From: Peribacillus faecalis
Lineage (GTDB): Bacteria > Bacillota > Bacilli > Bacillales > DSM-1321
Direction of reading: 5' to 3'
DNA: 36,162 bases
NCBI RefSeq assembly: GCF_014712675.1
Contig: NZ_JACXSI010000032.1
Location: 1-36,162, forward strand
The notes beneath the pieces are model-generated. The model did not search any database, had not been told where the DNA came from, and was given only the letters and a program-made list of their open reading frames with translations. Each line of letters opens with the position of its first letter. Position 1 is the first letter of the stretch. Both the position numbers and the translations under genes were made by a program. Below are positions 23,659 through 31,725 of the stretch, in pieces.

Positions 23659-25116
23659 TTAAAGCGGATAGTCGCGATAACCGCTTTGGACACTAATCCA
23701 TTTGACTGTCGTGAATTTTTCCAGTGCCCACTCACCGTTGAAGCGTCCGATCCCGGAAGCTTTTTCACCACCGAACGGCACATGTGCTTCGTCGTTTACC
23801 GATTGGTCATTAACATGAATCATGCCGGTTTTCACTTTCTTAGCCACTTCAACACCGCGATATAAATCAGACGTGAAGACAGAACCGCTCAAGCCATAAG
23901 GAGTATCGTTAGCGATATGAACTGCTTCTGCTGCATCTTCAGCTTTAAGGATCGGCGCAACCGGACCAAATATTTCATTTTTAGCAATAGGCATATCGTT
24001 TGTAACATCCGTCAAAATGATCGGCTCCATCAGGCAATCCCGCACTCGTCCGTTTAGATGCATTACTGCGCCTTGCAGCACACTTTCATCTACTGCGGCA
24101 ACAATTTTATCAACTTGACTATTGTTAATAAGAGGACCGACAAATGTTTCCGGATCAGACGGGTCACCTGTCTTAAGTCCTCTTACTACTTCCGTAAATG
24201 CTTCGACAAATTCATCATAGACTGACTCTACGACAATGATTCGGTTCAAGGCCATGCAAATTTGTCCTTGGTGCAAGAATTTACCGAATGCCGCAGCTCT
24301 TGCTGCCGCTCCAATGTCAGCATCTTCCAGCACAATCATCACATTATTCCCTCCAAGTTCAAGCGCAACGTCTTTCAAGCTTCTGCCGGCAAGCTCGCCG
24401 ATTCGACGCCCGACTTCCGTTGAACCGGTAAAGGAAATCATGTCCGGAATAGGATGTGTAACAAATGCATCGCCAATCTCTGAACCGCGTCCAACAATGA
24501 CGTTGACGACTCCAGGCGGGAATCCGGCTTCTTCAAATAGTTCGCCGACTAATAAACCGGATGTTACCGGCGTATCAGATGCCGGTTTCACGACAACCGT
24601 ATTGCCAGCCGCTACAGCCGGTGCTACTGAGCGCATCGTTAACAGAAATGGGAAATTCCATGGACCTATGACGCCAACAACCCCTTTAGCAGTGCGGTAA
24701 ATGCGGTTTTCTTTACCCGGCACATAGGAAGGTAAAATTTCACCAGTTACACGTGTCAGAAAGCTAGCCGCTTCACGAACGATATTAACAGTTGAGTCGA
24801 ATTCAATTGTCGCCTTTGAAATCGTGCTTCCCGTTTCGGCCACGAGCCATCTGATGATTTCATCTTTTCTGGCTTTAAGCACTGTTTCTAAGCGTTCGAA
24901 CAGTAGCTGCTTATCGCCGAGCGATATTGCTTCCCAAAGCGGCTGAGCCTGCTTCGCCGCGATGAACGCATGGTCGAGCTCTTCCTTGCTGGCCGCTTGA
25001 ATAGTTAGAATTTCTTCTTTGGTATACGGATTATAATCTTTAATTTCTTTAGAGCTGTCTCCGACTACCCATTGGCCGTTTATATATTGCTTTGTTAATT
25101 CTTGCACTAGTATCAA
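23659..25116 (-). CDS. NAD(P)-dependent aldehyde dehydrogenase
   Basis: A 485-aa aldehyde dehydrogenase superfamily enzyme, full length, with the GPWNFP oxyanion Asn (N154), the VALELGGNN catalytic Glu (E253) and the GQICMALN catalytic Cys (C287). Cys followed by Met-Ala and the HVPFGGEKASGIGRF C-terminal block put it near benzaldehyde/vanillin-type dehydrogenases (compare B. subtilis YfmT). It would oxidise an aromatic or aliphatic aldehyde to the acid. The start is TTG 25116, 7 nt after GGGAGG. It appears monocistronic, with the R1 repeat directly downstream. Confidence 0.93.
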   Translation of the reverse strand: MILVQELTKQYINGQWVVGDSSKEIKDYNPYTKEEILTIQAASKEELDHAFIAAKQAQPLWEAISLGDKQLLFERLETVLKARKDEIIRWLVAETGSTISKATIEFDSTVNIVREAASFLTRVTGEILPSYVPGKENRIYRTAKGVVGVIGPWNFPFLLTMRSVAPAVAAGNTVVVKPASDTPVTSGLLVGELFEEAGFPPGVVNVIVGRGSEIGDAFVTHPIPDMISFTGSTEVGRRIGELAGRSLKDVALELGGNNVMIVLEDADIGAAARAAAFGKFLHQGQICMALNRIIVVESVYDEFVEAFTEVVRGLKTGDPSDPETFVGPLINNSQVDKIVAAVDESVLQGAVMHLNGRVRDCLMEPIILTDVTNDMPIAKNEIFGPVAPILKAEDAAEAVHIANDTPYGLSGSVFTSDLYRGVEVAKKVKTGMIHVNDQSVNDEAHVPFGGEKASGIGRFNGEWALEKFTTVKWISVQSGYRDYPL

Positions 25117-25266
25117 TTTGAGTCCTCCCTTGCTTATTTAAATACTGCAGCGGATAAAACATTGATTAACCAATTGCATAGAATTTACCCTTTTATTTTC
25201 TGATATAAACTTTCGAATAAATAACGCGTTTTAAACAGTTTCTACTAATTAAAATGACAAACCAAT

Positions 25267-25305
25267 AAAAAACAAAGGGCATGTCCTTAAAAGACACACC
25301 CTTTG
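25267..25305 (-). terminator. Terminator of the 34-aa membrane peptide gene
   Basis: On the minus strand CAAAGGG-tGTGTC / GACAT-gCCCTTTG is followed by T6 ATT. It begins 4 nt after the stop of the small gene and stands between it and the aldehyde dehydrogenase start. Confidence 0.85.
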
Positions 25306-25308
25306 CGT

Positions 25309-25413
25309 TTATCGTTTTTCTTTTCTCTTTTTTATTACAGATGATTTCTTGCCGATTATGCGACCTGCTAAATAAACCAGGATAACAGCCAAAATTAATA
25401 ACACAGTATTCAT
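25309..25413 (-). CDS. 34-aa single-helix membrane peptide
   Basis: ATG 25413 with a GGAG ribosome site 10 nt upstream reads MNTVLLILAVILVYLAGRII, then a basic tail GKKSSVIKKRKEKR and TAA at 25309. It has one membrane helix of ~18 residues with a strongly basic C-terminus, expected to face the cytoplasm. It has its own strong terminator at 25267-25305, which argues that it is a real transcription unit. Too short for normal gene calling. Function unknown; it resembles in design the many small membrane proteins of Bacillus. Confidence 0.65.
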   Translation of the reverse strand: MNTVLLILAVILVYLAGRIIGKKSSVIKKRKEKR

Positions 25414-25668
25414 TATGTATTCACTCCAGTACATCTAAGTTGTTCATGCCGTTTTAATTATATCCGAGCATTCCTTATAAATCTACTCGCTCTAATAGTC
25501 TTAGTTTGTTGCAATTGTTTCAAACTAAACGGTTAGCAGAAAAATTCCCTATGAAAGTGTCTGAAACTCTGAATGATACTGTCCTGCGGACCAATGGCAC
25601 ATTGAGTATTTTTTTCAGGGTGGCTCCCCCGAAGCTATCCGCCGACACCAAACGAAAATTCTCGAGGA

Positions 25669-25680
25669 GTGACAGGTACC
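25669..25680 (-). repeat. Short dispersed repeat (GTGACAGGYACC type) at a gene 3' end
   Basis: GTGACAGGTACC on the + strand, abutting the stop codon of the minus-strand GNAT gene at 25680-25682. Related copies are at 32937-32946 (inverted), 33641-33652 and 33684-33694. Confidence 0.6.
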
Positions 25681-26174
25681 TATAACAGTTTATATAAATA
25701 GTACTCATTAACAGGTTTACCGTTGATTATTAATGAATGAACTTTTTCACCTTCTAAAATAAAACCCATTTTTCTATATAAATTGAATGCTTTTATATTA
25801 TCTTTAATAACGGTAAGTTCTAATCTTGAAATTTCCATTTCTTTTGCCCATTCAAAAACTCGATTGAATAATTGAGTGGCTATTCCCTGCCCTTGGTAAT
25901 CTTCTAGGACACCTAATGCAAGATAAGCAGAATGTTGATTTCTTTTTAAATCACTGCCCAGAACTCCTATAAAGCCTACTAGTTCATTTTCGACTTCCGC
26001 TACAAACAAGGTAGACTTCTTTTTGGATAGTATTTTTCCGATGGCATTCTCTTGCTGTTCAACCGTCGTCTTTCTTTCTCCAGGTTCATACAACATGAAT
26101 CCGGACTCATCAATTTTATTGCATAACGCCAAAAATCTTTTCGCATCACTTTCTGCAATAGTCCTAATAATCAT
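25680..26174 (-). CDS. GNAT acetyltransferase
   Basis: A 164-aa GNAT: MIIRTIAESDAKRFLALCNK at the start, strand ALGVLEDYQGQGIATQLFNR with the Q-G-Q-G-I-A acetyl-CoA loop, then ELTVIKDNIKAFNLYRKMGF ILEGEKV. This form resembles small-molecule or protein acetyltransferases near the YhhY/Pat groups, but the substrate is unknown. The start at ATG 26174 follows GGGAGGTC. It is separate from the larger cluster upstream, with a 145-bp gap. The stop codon is directly followed by the short GTGACAGG-type repeat. Confidence 0.92.
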   Translation of the reverse strand: MIIRTIAESDAKRFLALCNKIDESGFMLYEPGERKTTVEQQENAIGKILSKKKSTLFVAEVENELVGFIGVLGSDLKRNQHSAYLALGVLEDYQGQGIATQLFNRVFEWAKEMEISRLELTVIKDNIKAFNLYRKMGFILEGEKVHSLIINGKPVNEYYLYKLL

Positions 26175-26319
26175 TTTTGACCTCCCTATCTTCTATAAAG
26201 ATATTAACTGTTTTCGTAGTTTCTTCTATTTTATCTAATATGTAAAAAACAGCTACTTCCTGCTATTGAACTAGCGAACCCGTTAATCCAATACGCTATA
26301 TTACTCCTCCCTCCTTTAA

Positions 26320-26576
26320 CTACCTTTTATAGCAATCCTCACAAATCAAGCTGCCTTCATTTCTCAAAAATACTTTGATCTCGGTCATTCCTCTATACAT
26401 TGGATAACGCATTTTTACATACACAACATCCCTGAACACTGCTAGCACCCCGTTGTCTCTAGTTTTTTACATACAAACATTCTCCCGTTATCATTGATTA
26501 AGGACCATAATGAAAGAATGATAACAAAAATTGCTATTTCACCAAGCCCAACTATTGTATCAACTATTGCAATCAC
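26320..26576 (-). pseudogene. Small membrane/Cys-pair protein, frameshifted
   Basis: A GTG start at 26576, 7 nt after GGAGG, opens MIAIVDTIVGLGEIAIFVII LSLWSLINDNGRMFVCKK, then hits a stop at 26442 after 44 codons. Adding one base in the CCCC run at 26448-26451 continues the frame as TTGVLAVFRDVVYVKMRYPM, then YRGMTEIKVFLRNEGSLICEDCYKR and TAG at 26320, an ~85-aa product. It has one N-terminal helix and a C-terminal CEDC that with the earlier Cys could bind metal. The start overlaps the end of the GNAT gene by 17 nt, so it belongs to the cluster. Unrecognised family. Confidence 0.55.
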
Positions 26577-27051
26577 CTATTGTCCTCCTCAATATCTCCC
26601 CAGGCAAACCGCCAATTTCACAAATCTTCTCGGAGTGAAAACCTTGCTTGATTAAGATTTTCCGTGAAGGAATATTATCCGGGTCTATAATAGCCTTCAG
26701 TTTCTTTATACCGGTTTTCTCAGCTTTTAAAATTAAAGCCTTTGCAATCTCGGTTCCATAACCTTCACCCCAATGCTCCGGCAAAATCATATAACCAATT
26801 TCAGCCGTATCAAGACTATCTTCTTCTAACTTTAAAAGACCGAGTCCGATAAATATTTTCTGATTGAATACTTTATAGGAACCAAAGCCTTCATACTTCT
26901 CATTTCGCTCTAATAGCTTTTGGAAATTGAGCCGAGCCTCGTCCATTGGGATCGCCCGCTCGGTTATTTGCGCCATCACCTCTTCATTAGAGACAAGCGC
27001 GAAATAAAAATCAAAATCTTCTTCTTCAAATTTCGATAGATTGATTTTCAT
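26560..27051 (-). CDS. GNAT acetyltransferase (RimJ/RimL-like)
   Basis: A 163-aa GNAT of the ribosomal-protein acetyltransferase-like branch: LSKFEEEDFDFYFALVSNEE at the N-terminus, EIGYMILPEHWGEGYGTEIA for acetyl-CoA binding (G-E-G-Y-G) and IPSRKILIKQGF near the end. It acts on an unknown amine. ATG 27051 lies after a GGGGG-containing site (AGGGCGGGGGTCTAGT). It sits 36 bp downstream of the CPBP protease gene and overlaps the next small gene by 17 nt. It is the penultimate gene of the seven-gene minus-strand cluster. Confidence 0.92.
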   Translation of the reverse strand: MKINLSKFEEEDFDFYFALVSNEEVMAQITERAIPMDEARLNFQKLLERNEKYEGFGSYKVFNQKIFIGLGLLKLEEDSLDTAEIGYMILPEHWGEGYGTEIAKALILKAEKTGIKKLKAIIDPDNIPSRKILIKQGFHSEKICEIGGLPGEILRRTIGDCNS

Positions 27052-27087
27052 ACTAGACCCCCGCCCTGCTGACCAGCAATTACTAAA

Positions 27088-27696
27088 CTACTTTCTCATA
27101 CGGATAACGTTGTATTTTAACAATAGCGTTATACCTAAATTTACCAGAAAATGCACTAGAAAAGGGACAAGTAAGTTTTTTGTTTCGAAATAAATCCAGC
27201 CAAAGACTAAACCTGGAAGGGTTATATTTATTAACATTATCGGTTTCTTAAAATAGCGAACATGAAATGCTACAAACAACAAAGTAGCTGTTATTATTGC
27301 AATCCACTGGTTTCCTGTAAATATGTAAATCGAATTTTGGATGATTCCCCTAAAAAACAGTTCTTCAAATATTGCTCCAATAAAAAGAAAGACAAAAATC
27401 GTTGATAGCGACATATTTTGAAAGCTTTTGTTAGTATCATCAATGTATTTTGAAGGAATGCCAATGGTTAAAAATATTCCAAACAATAGTAGGCCAATCA
27501 AAGGGATGACAATATTCATTACCATTTTTGCCGGCTCATCAAACGATATAAAGTCTTGAATTGTAAGTACATCATAAACTAAAAGGGCAAAAATTATTGC
27601 TGCACAAAAAAACGTGAACAAAGTGAATACTAGAATAGCGTCTTTTGGATTAAAATCCTTCTCTGTGTTTTTTTGCTTTTCTTTTATCGGCTCCAT
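27088..27696 (-). CDS. CPBP-family intramembrane metalloprotease
   Basis: A 202-aa membrane protein with about six helices and the CPBP (CAAX protease and bacteriocin-processing, Abi) signature: motif 1 GAIFEELFFRGII (two Glu plus Arg), motif 2 FVAFHVRYF (His) and motif 3 HFLVNLGI (His/Asn). Such proteases cut within the membrane. In Firmicutes they serve in bacteriocin self-immunity, pheromone maturation or unknown processing. ATG 27696 follows AAGAAGGGGA. No bacteriocin peptide gene is evident in the window, so its partner is unknown. It lies between the methyltransferase and a GNAT gene with spacings of 29 and 36 bp. Confidence 0.92.
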   Translation of the reverse strand: MEPIKEKQKNTEKDFNPKDAILVFTLFTFFCAAIIFALLVYDVLTIQDFISFDEPAKMVMNIVIPLIGLLLFGIFLTIGIPSKYIDDTNKSFQNMSLSTIFVFLFIGAIFEELFFRGIIQNSIYIFTGNQWIAIITATLLFVAFHVRYFKKPIMLINITLPGLVFGWIYFETKNLLVPFLVHFLVNLGITLLLKYNVIRMRK

Positions 27697-27725
27697 AAAT
27701 CCCCTTCTTTCTTAGTCACTTCCAA

Positions 27726-28493
27726 TTACATTTTTTTGCAAACATAAATCATCTCATAACTATCATTCGTCAACGGCGTTTCATTCCAGTCTCGAAAAAC
27801 TTCCACAATGTCAAAACCGTGTGACTGGAGCAGCCGTTCCATTTCTTTCGGAAAAGTATATCTTAAACTGATATTTGTTCTGCTCTCGCCTACAACTACT
27901 CCATCGCTATTTTTACATTTTCTAATTGTCGTGTAATGTTGGATTTGCTGCAAAGCATCGTATGTACTGATTGTATAAAGGTCCACATTTTGCGAAGTGT
28001 CACGGTCCGTATACGACCGCCAATACTCTTCTGTGCTCGGCTGCAACAGTTCCTCAGCACTCGGAAATCTTGTCCCAAATACAAAAATCCCCTTGTTCTG
28101 CAAATATTTGTATACTGAAGAAAGAAATCCGTCTTGCTCTTCATTTGTCAGGAAATGCTGAAAGGAACTGCCGACACAATAAATAAGCTCGCTTTTCACA
28201 TCCAGCTGTAACTTCGTGCAATCCTGCTCGATCCAATCAATCGGCAAATCTAGATGGGCTGATTTTTTCGCAGCCTCTTCCAACATCCCTTTATGGATAT
28301 CGACCCCGATTAGCTGGTGGCCTTTCTGCGCTAGCGGAATCGCAATTCTGCCAGTGCCGCAAGCCAACTCTATAATCGGACCTTTCACTTTTGACACCCG
28401 CTTTAACAAGAAAGACAGCTCCTGCACATAGTGATTATTTTCTTTGTCATATAAATTAGGATTATCGTATTCTTCAAAATTATATAGAGTCAT
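27726..28493 (-). CDS. SAM-dependent methyltransferase
   Basis: A 255-aa class I methyltransferase. Motif I is IIELACGTGRIAIPLAQKGH, the acidic end of strand 2 is LIGVDIHKGML, and motif II/III regions WIEQDCTKL and LIYCVGSSFQHFL are present. The C-terminal part (HYTTIRKCKNSDGVV) is of the small-molecule type rather than rRNA or DNA. ATG 28493, with AAGGGAG about 8 nt upstream, starts MTLYNFEEYDNPNLYD, a common opening of this family. The acceptor is unknown. It is co-transcribed with its neighbours (14-29 bp gaps). Confidence 0.92.
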   Translation of the reverse strand: MTLYNFEEYDNPNLYDKENNHYVQELSFLLKRVSKVKGPIIELACGTGRIAIPLAQKGHQLIGVDIHKGMLEEAAKKSAHLDLPIDWIEQDCTKLQLDVKSELIYCVGSSFQHFLTNEEQDGFLSSVYKYLQNKGIFVFGTRFPSAEELLQPSTEEYWRSYTDRDTSQNVDLYTISTYDALQQIQHYTTIRKCKNSDGVVVGESRTNISLRYTFPKEMERLLQSHGFDIVEVFRDWNETPLTNDSYEMIYVCKKM

Positions 28494-28507
28494 TTTAATC
28501 TCCCTTG

Positions 28508-28717
28508 TTAATCTGTCTCTCTAATTACCTTAAACGCAAAAATCGTCAATAGGAACGAAAGAAAGAAAATCACGGCGGTAAGGAACAATCCTAATAAATC
28601 TGTTTCTGGTGTCATTGGCACATCAGCAAACATCCAAACCCAGCCGAGCACTTTAATCAAAAATCCAAATAATAAAAGTGAATAAAATATGTATAAAACT
28701 TTTTCAATGAGTCTCAC
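28508..28717 (-). CDS. Two-helix small membrane protein
   Basis: A 69-aa protein from GTG 28717, 7 nt after AAGGAG: VLYIFYSLLLFGFLIKVLGW forms the first helix and LLGLFLTAVIFFLSFLLTIF the second. The longer frame from 28768 overlaps the upstream GNAT gene and has no ribosome site. The charged ends and short loop suggest a helical hairpin in the cytoplasmic membrane. Unknown function. It lies within the seven-gene cluster, 26 bp after the two-domain GNAT and 14 bp before the methyltransferase. Confidence 0.82.
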   Translation of the reverse strand: MRLIEKVLYIFYSLLLFGFLIKVLGWVWMFADVPMTPETDLLGLFLTAVIFFLSFLLTIFAFKVIRETD

Positions 28718-28743
28718 TGTCAATCTCCTTCGTTGTTCTTTAA

Positions 28744-29616
28744 CTATACACTCTTCTGCTCGAGGCAATAGCTTATAAGTATATTCTCCGGTTGAAATCC
28801 GGCTTTCATATACACATGATTAGCTTGCTTCTTTGTATAATCAACACACAACCTAATTTCGTTCAGTTGTGGGTATGAAAAAATTTCTGTCAGCACTTCC
28901 TGCAGCAATCTTGTACCTAAACCTTGATTTTGCGCATTTGGAGCAATTGCAATATATTCCAATGATGCCTCGTCACAATCTACTTCGAAATACGCATAGC
29001 CGAGCATTTCATTCTCTTCATTTTTAAGCACCATCAAAACACATTGATCTCCAAGTCGTTCGATAATCGTTTCAGCGTTATAATATGTATTCGGAAAAGT
29101 TTCATGATGTAATTGCGCAAAAGCTTGATATTCGCTTTGTATATATAATGAACTTTTTATCTCACTAACTAATTGAAAGTTCTGTCTTTTTATTTTTAGA
29201 GTAAGATGTTTACCTGTCTTCGTTGCGTTTATTTCAACCATAAATGATTGCTGCACTTTATTTTCTTCATTTATAAAAAAGTAATAGGATTGAATATTCG
29301 GGTTTTCTTTTACTAATCGTTCCCATAATCGATACTGCAGCTCTACTGAATTACTTTTACTAAAAGGGCCCCATACTTCACCGCTTGTTTCATATGCATC
29401 AACGCCAATACCTGCTATGATTTCTCCAATATCGTTTCTGGCAACTAAAAAATTTAATTCACCATTCTCGTCAATAAAATCTTTTTTTAACGCCTCATAA
29501 ATCTCCTCCTTTCTTTCACCACAATAACCGATATGTGATTGCTTCTGTTGGTTAAGTTCAGAAAGAAATCGCGATAATTCTTCAAGGCTTGCTGCTCTTG
29601 TTATTGTTGCATTCAT
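28744..29616 (-). CDS. Two-domain GNAT acetyltransferase
   Basis: 290 aa, nearly twice the single-domain size. The C-terminal half is a canonical GNAT domain (SLEYIAIAPNAQNQGLGTRL with the Q-N-Q-G-L-G loop, then CVDYTKKQANHVYMKAGF). The N-terminal half (FLVARNDIGEIIAGIGVD, ...YYFFINEENKV) looks like a degenerate GNAT domain lacking a recognisable acetyl-CoA loop, as in tandem-GNAT proteins. ATG 29616 follows a GTGAAATTA leader without a strong ribosome site. It is 16 bp downstream of the 106-aa gene. The substrate is unknown. Confidence 0.88.
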   Translation of the reverse strand: MNATITRAASLEELSRFLSELNQQKQSHIGYCGERKEEIYEALKKDFIDENGELNFLVARNDIGEIIAGIGVDAYETSGEVWGPFSKSNSVELQYRLWERLVKENPNIQSYYFFINEENKVQQSFMVEINATKTGKHLTLKIKRQNFQLVSEIKSSLYIQSEYQAFAQLHHETFPNTYYNAETIIERLGDQCVLMVLKNEENEMLGYAYFEVDCDEASLEYIAIAPNAQNQGLGTRLLQEVLTEIFSYPQLNEIRLCVDYTKKQANHVYMKAGFQPENILISYCLEQKSV

Positions 29617-29632
29617 TTAATTTCACCACTCT

Positions 29633-29953
29633 TCATGAGTTTCTTAATAAAAAATCACACAAAGGTTTGCAAAGTTTTTGGGCGGACATGCGTGCCAGCA
29701 ATTCCTCCACCGACATCTTACAGGCCGTATAATTGAGGATTGTCCTTTCAAACACCTCATAGTCTAAATAATTTTCTTCCGGATTCAGATTAGCCTTTCG
29801 AAACTGCTTATTCATCGACTCGCATATTACAGTTTTGTTAGATGGTTGGACCTGAACACTTGAGACATTCGGAATAAATGTCAGCAGAAAATCAATTTCA
29901 TCCAAGCTTAATTGCTTGCTTTCTAACCATTCCAGCACTGTAAGTTCATCCAT
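29633..29953 (-). CDS. 106-aa hypothetical protein
   Basis: Start ATG 29953, with GGAGG about 6 nt upstream; the in-frame start at 29986 has no site. The sequence is soluble and helix-rich: MDELTVLEWLESKQLSLDEI, a short linker containing a beta-like stretch VSSVQVQPSNKTVICES, then YEVFERTILNYTACKMSVEE and a C-terminal cysteine pair. No signal peptide. It is the first gene of the minus-strand cluster running down to 26320. The promoter should be in 29954-30175, shared with the divergent membrane gene. I do not recognise the family. Confidence 0.75.
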   Translation of the reverse strand: MDELTVLEWLESKQLSLDEIDFLLTFIPNVSSVQVQPSNKTVICESMNKQFRKANLNPEENYLDYEVFERTILNYTACKMSVEELLARMSAQKLCKPLCDFLLRNS

Positions 29954-30223
29954 TTCGCCCCTCCATCTTGTAACTTTTCTACCCAAACCGCAACACCTAA
30001 AAAGGGGAACTATGAACAGTCTAACAAATTCAGAAAATTATGTAAAAGAGATATTTTGCTTAAGAAATTCTGCACGAATCTAAAACTAAACAGTACTATT
30101 TGATCCTGTACGGAAGACGGTATTTCTTTGGAAATTCAATTATAATAACGGGCAGATTTTTTTCGATGATACTGTTTGTGTGCTATAGTATTTCGAATGA
30201 TAAATGAAGGGAATTTTAGAGAC

Positions 30224-30787
30224 GTGTCAATAATAACAAAAATAAGGCTGACCATGATTGGCGCTTTCTCTGTTTTATTCGCAGGGTTGCTAACATTACT
30301 GCAAAATAAGTGGAATTTGACATTGCTTCTTTTTCAATTGTCCTCTAAAGAGATTAGCAGCATCGCGCTCATTATAAGTGCCATTTGTTTCAGTGCATTG
30401 CTATTCTCGTATTTTTCCAAACTAAAAAAGAGCAAGATTCTTTATGCCCTAGTATTGATGGTCAGCGGATTTCTCTTAGTAGTCTTTATCCTTGGCTGTT
30501 TATTAAATGGTTTTATAACGGAATCGAAATATTATGCTTTTCAATCTCCCGACCAGCAACAAACGCTTGTCATTGAAGAAGAATCATTCCTGCTCGCCGG
30601 ATATGGCAGTTTCTATATGAAAGAATATCCCTTGTTTGTGAAAAGAGTGCAGGATTACTCGACAGACGACGGCTACCGCCCTTTTCAGCTCGATGATGCG
30701 CATATAAAATGGCATGAAGACAATGTGACTATTGAATATGGTAATGGATTAGGAGACCGTGACAAAGCCATCGTTCATTTTGAATAA
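30224..30787 (+). CDS. Membrane protein with a soluble C-terminal domain, unknown function
   Basis: About 187 aa with three membrane helices (MIGAFSVLFAGLLTLLQ, IALIISAICFSALLFSYF, ILYALVLMVSGFLLVVFILG) and then an ~80-residue extracytoplasmic domain (YYAFQSPDQQQTLVIEEESF, ...IEYGNGLGDRDKAIVHFE). That domain is of the kind seen in small Bacillus proteins named after SPDQ.TLVIEE-type motifs. The start is uncertain: GTG 30224 has a GAAGGG about 11 nt upstream, while ATG 30254 and ATG 30197 have no clear site. It has its own terminator (30783-30843). Divergent from the cluster at 29953. Confidence 0.7.
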   Translation: MSIITKIRLTMIGAFSVLFAGLLTLLQNKWNLTLLLFQLSSKEISSIALIISAICFSALLFSYFSKLKKSKILYALVLMVSGFLLVVFILGCLLNGFITESKYYAFQSPDQQQTLVIEEESFLLAGYGSFYMKEYPLFVKRVQDYSTDDGYRPFQLDDAHIKWHEDNVTIEYGNGLGDRDKAIVHFE

Positions 30788-30843
30788 GTCGAATGAAGAG
30801 AAGATAAAACATTTTATCCTCCCTCCATTCGACTTATTTTTCT
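30783..30843. terminator. Long hairpin terminator
   Basis: AATAAGTCGAATG / CATTCGACTTATT, with an inner GATAAAA/TTTTATC stem, followed by TTTTTC on the + strand. The stem overlaps the stop codon of the upstream gene. Confidence 0.88.
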
Positions 30844-30922
30844 GTAATCAGGGTGTATAATTCTCTCACCACTAGATGCCATAGTCATATTTCGCTTTAA
30901 AAACTAAATTTGAGGTGATAGT

Positions 30923-31204
30923 ATGGATTATTTTTTACTGCCATTAGTTAACATCATTATTTTCTCAGTACTCCTAATTGGCTTTATTGTCTCCGTCAAA
31001 AAGCACAAACTAAACTTCGCTGTCTTCATCTCCAGAATGTTTTTCGTGGCGGGATGTTTCTTGTTCGCAGATGCCACATACGAAGGAAAAATAACAGCCA
31101 CCATTCTTGAAGAAGTGGCCATCTATTTTGAATTCGGACTGATCACGATGATTTGCGGCAGTATCCTTGTTGCTTTTCATCAAAGAAAGCAAGACACAGC
31201 CTAA
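30923..31204 (+). CDS. 93-aa small membrane protein
   Basis: ATG 30923 follows GAGGTG by 5 nt. Three hydrophobic segments: YFLLPLVNIIIFSVLLIGFI, FAVFISRMFFVAGCFLFADA and a C-terminal YFEFGLITMICGSILVAF, with a polar loop (TYEGKITATILEEVA). It resembles no family I can name; the topology suggests a three-helix cytoplasmic-membrane protein. It is a single gene between the terminator at 30783-30843 and the next small gene. Confidence 0.8.
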   Translation: MDYFLLPLVNIIIFSVLLIGFIVSVKKHKLNFAVFISRMFFVAGCFLFADATYEGKITATILEEVAIYFEFGLITMICGSILVAFHQRKQDTA

Positions 31205-31334
31205 CTTTGCCTCTGCTAGATAAGACCTCCAAAATTCTAATTCTGTTCGTAAACCTACTTTTTTATCCAATTTTCTAAACTTTTTTCAGAAAAGGAGTAC
31301 CATAGAAATGTACAAATTAAGGGAGGTCTTTACA

Positions 31335-31517
31335 TTGAAACCAACAGCAGCAGACATTAAAAAGGAACTGACTTTTAATTTAATCGTACAAGTGTTAGAG
31401 GAAAAAGGTCTGATCACTGAAAAAGAATTAGAAGACCGTCTAACCAACATCGTAAAACTTTCGTCTTTGGATAAAGACTTACAAGAACAAGTCATTTCCG
31501 AGATTAAACATCATTAA
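31335..31517 (+). CDS. 60-aa helical protein, SHOCT-like
   Basis: A TTG start at 31335, 8 nt after GGGAGG (31321-31326), gives MKPTAADIKKELTFNLIVQV, then LEEKGLITEKELEDRL, a short two-helix pattern like the SHOCT domain ('L..L.e.G.It.eEfe..k'), then a charged helix LDKDLQEQVISEIKHH. The in-frame upstream ATG at 31308 would place the ribosome site inside the gene, so I reject it. The stop is followed 1 bp later by the structured repeat R2. Probably a soluble oligomerising protein; function unknown. Confidence 0.75.
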   Translation: MKPTAADIKKELTFNLIVQVLEEKGLITEKELEDRLTNIVKLSSLDKDLQEQVISEIKHH

Positions 31518-31518
31518 G

Positions 31519-31682
31519 AAAAACCGGCACCGATCCTTTTTCATTTTTGATTTTGCTTCTTGCTACCAAGTCAATGAAAAAGGAGACATGCGGGAGGACT
31601 AAGATGAATCGCACGAGAAACCCGATTTTGGTTTCTTGGGCGAGGCAGCTTAGGCCCGAGCATGGCAGGTATAAGGTTAGAA
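31519..31682 (+). repeat. Large structured dispersed repeat, copy R2
   Basis: AAAAACCGGCACCGATCC at the left; CCTTTTTCATT paired with AATGAAAAAGG; CTAAG (31609-31613 region) paired with CTTAG around a GAAACC/GGTTTC hairpin; AGCATGGCAGGTATAAGGTT at the right. About 85% identical to R3 in its conserved parts. It starts directly after the stop codon of the 60-aa gene. Confidence 0.82.
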
Positions 31683-31688
31683 AGTTTA

Positions 31689-31725
31689 AAAAAACGTTAC
31701 CGGTCCTTTTCTCTTTCCCATTCCA
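31689..31725 (+). repeat. Fragment of a fourth structured repeat
   Basis: AAAACGTTACCGGTCCTTTT matches the left end of R1-R3 and then diverges. It is bracketed by inverted arms AGAAAGTTTAAA (31680-31691) and TTTAAACTTTCT (31738-31749). Confidence 0.55.

Noticed and set aside
23551-23865. 104-aa + strand frame within the ALDH region
   Set aside because: Antisense to the end of the aldehyde dehydrogenase, whose catalytic motifs are intact.
25520-25708. 62-aa minus-strand frame
   Set aside because: No start signal; it begins inside the GNAT gene and covers the short repeat and non-coding DNA.
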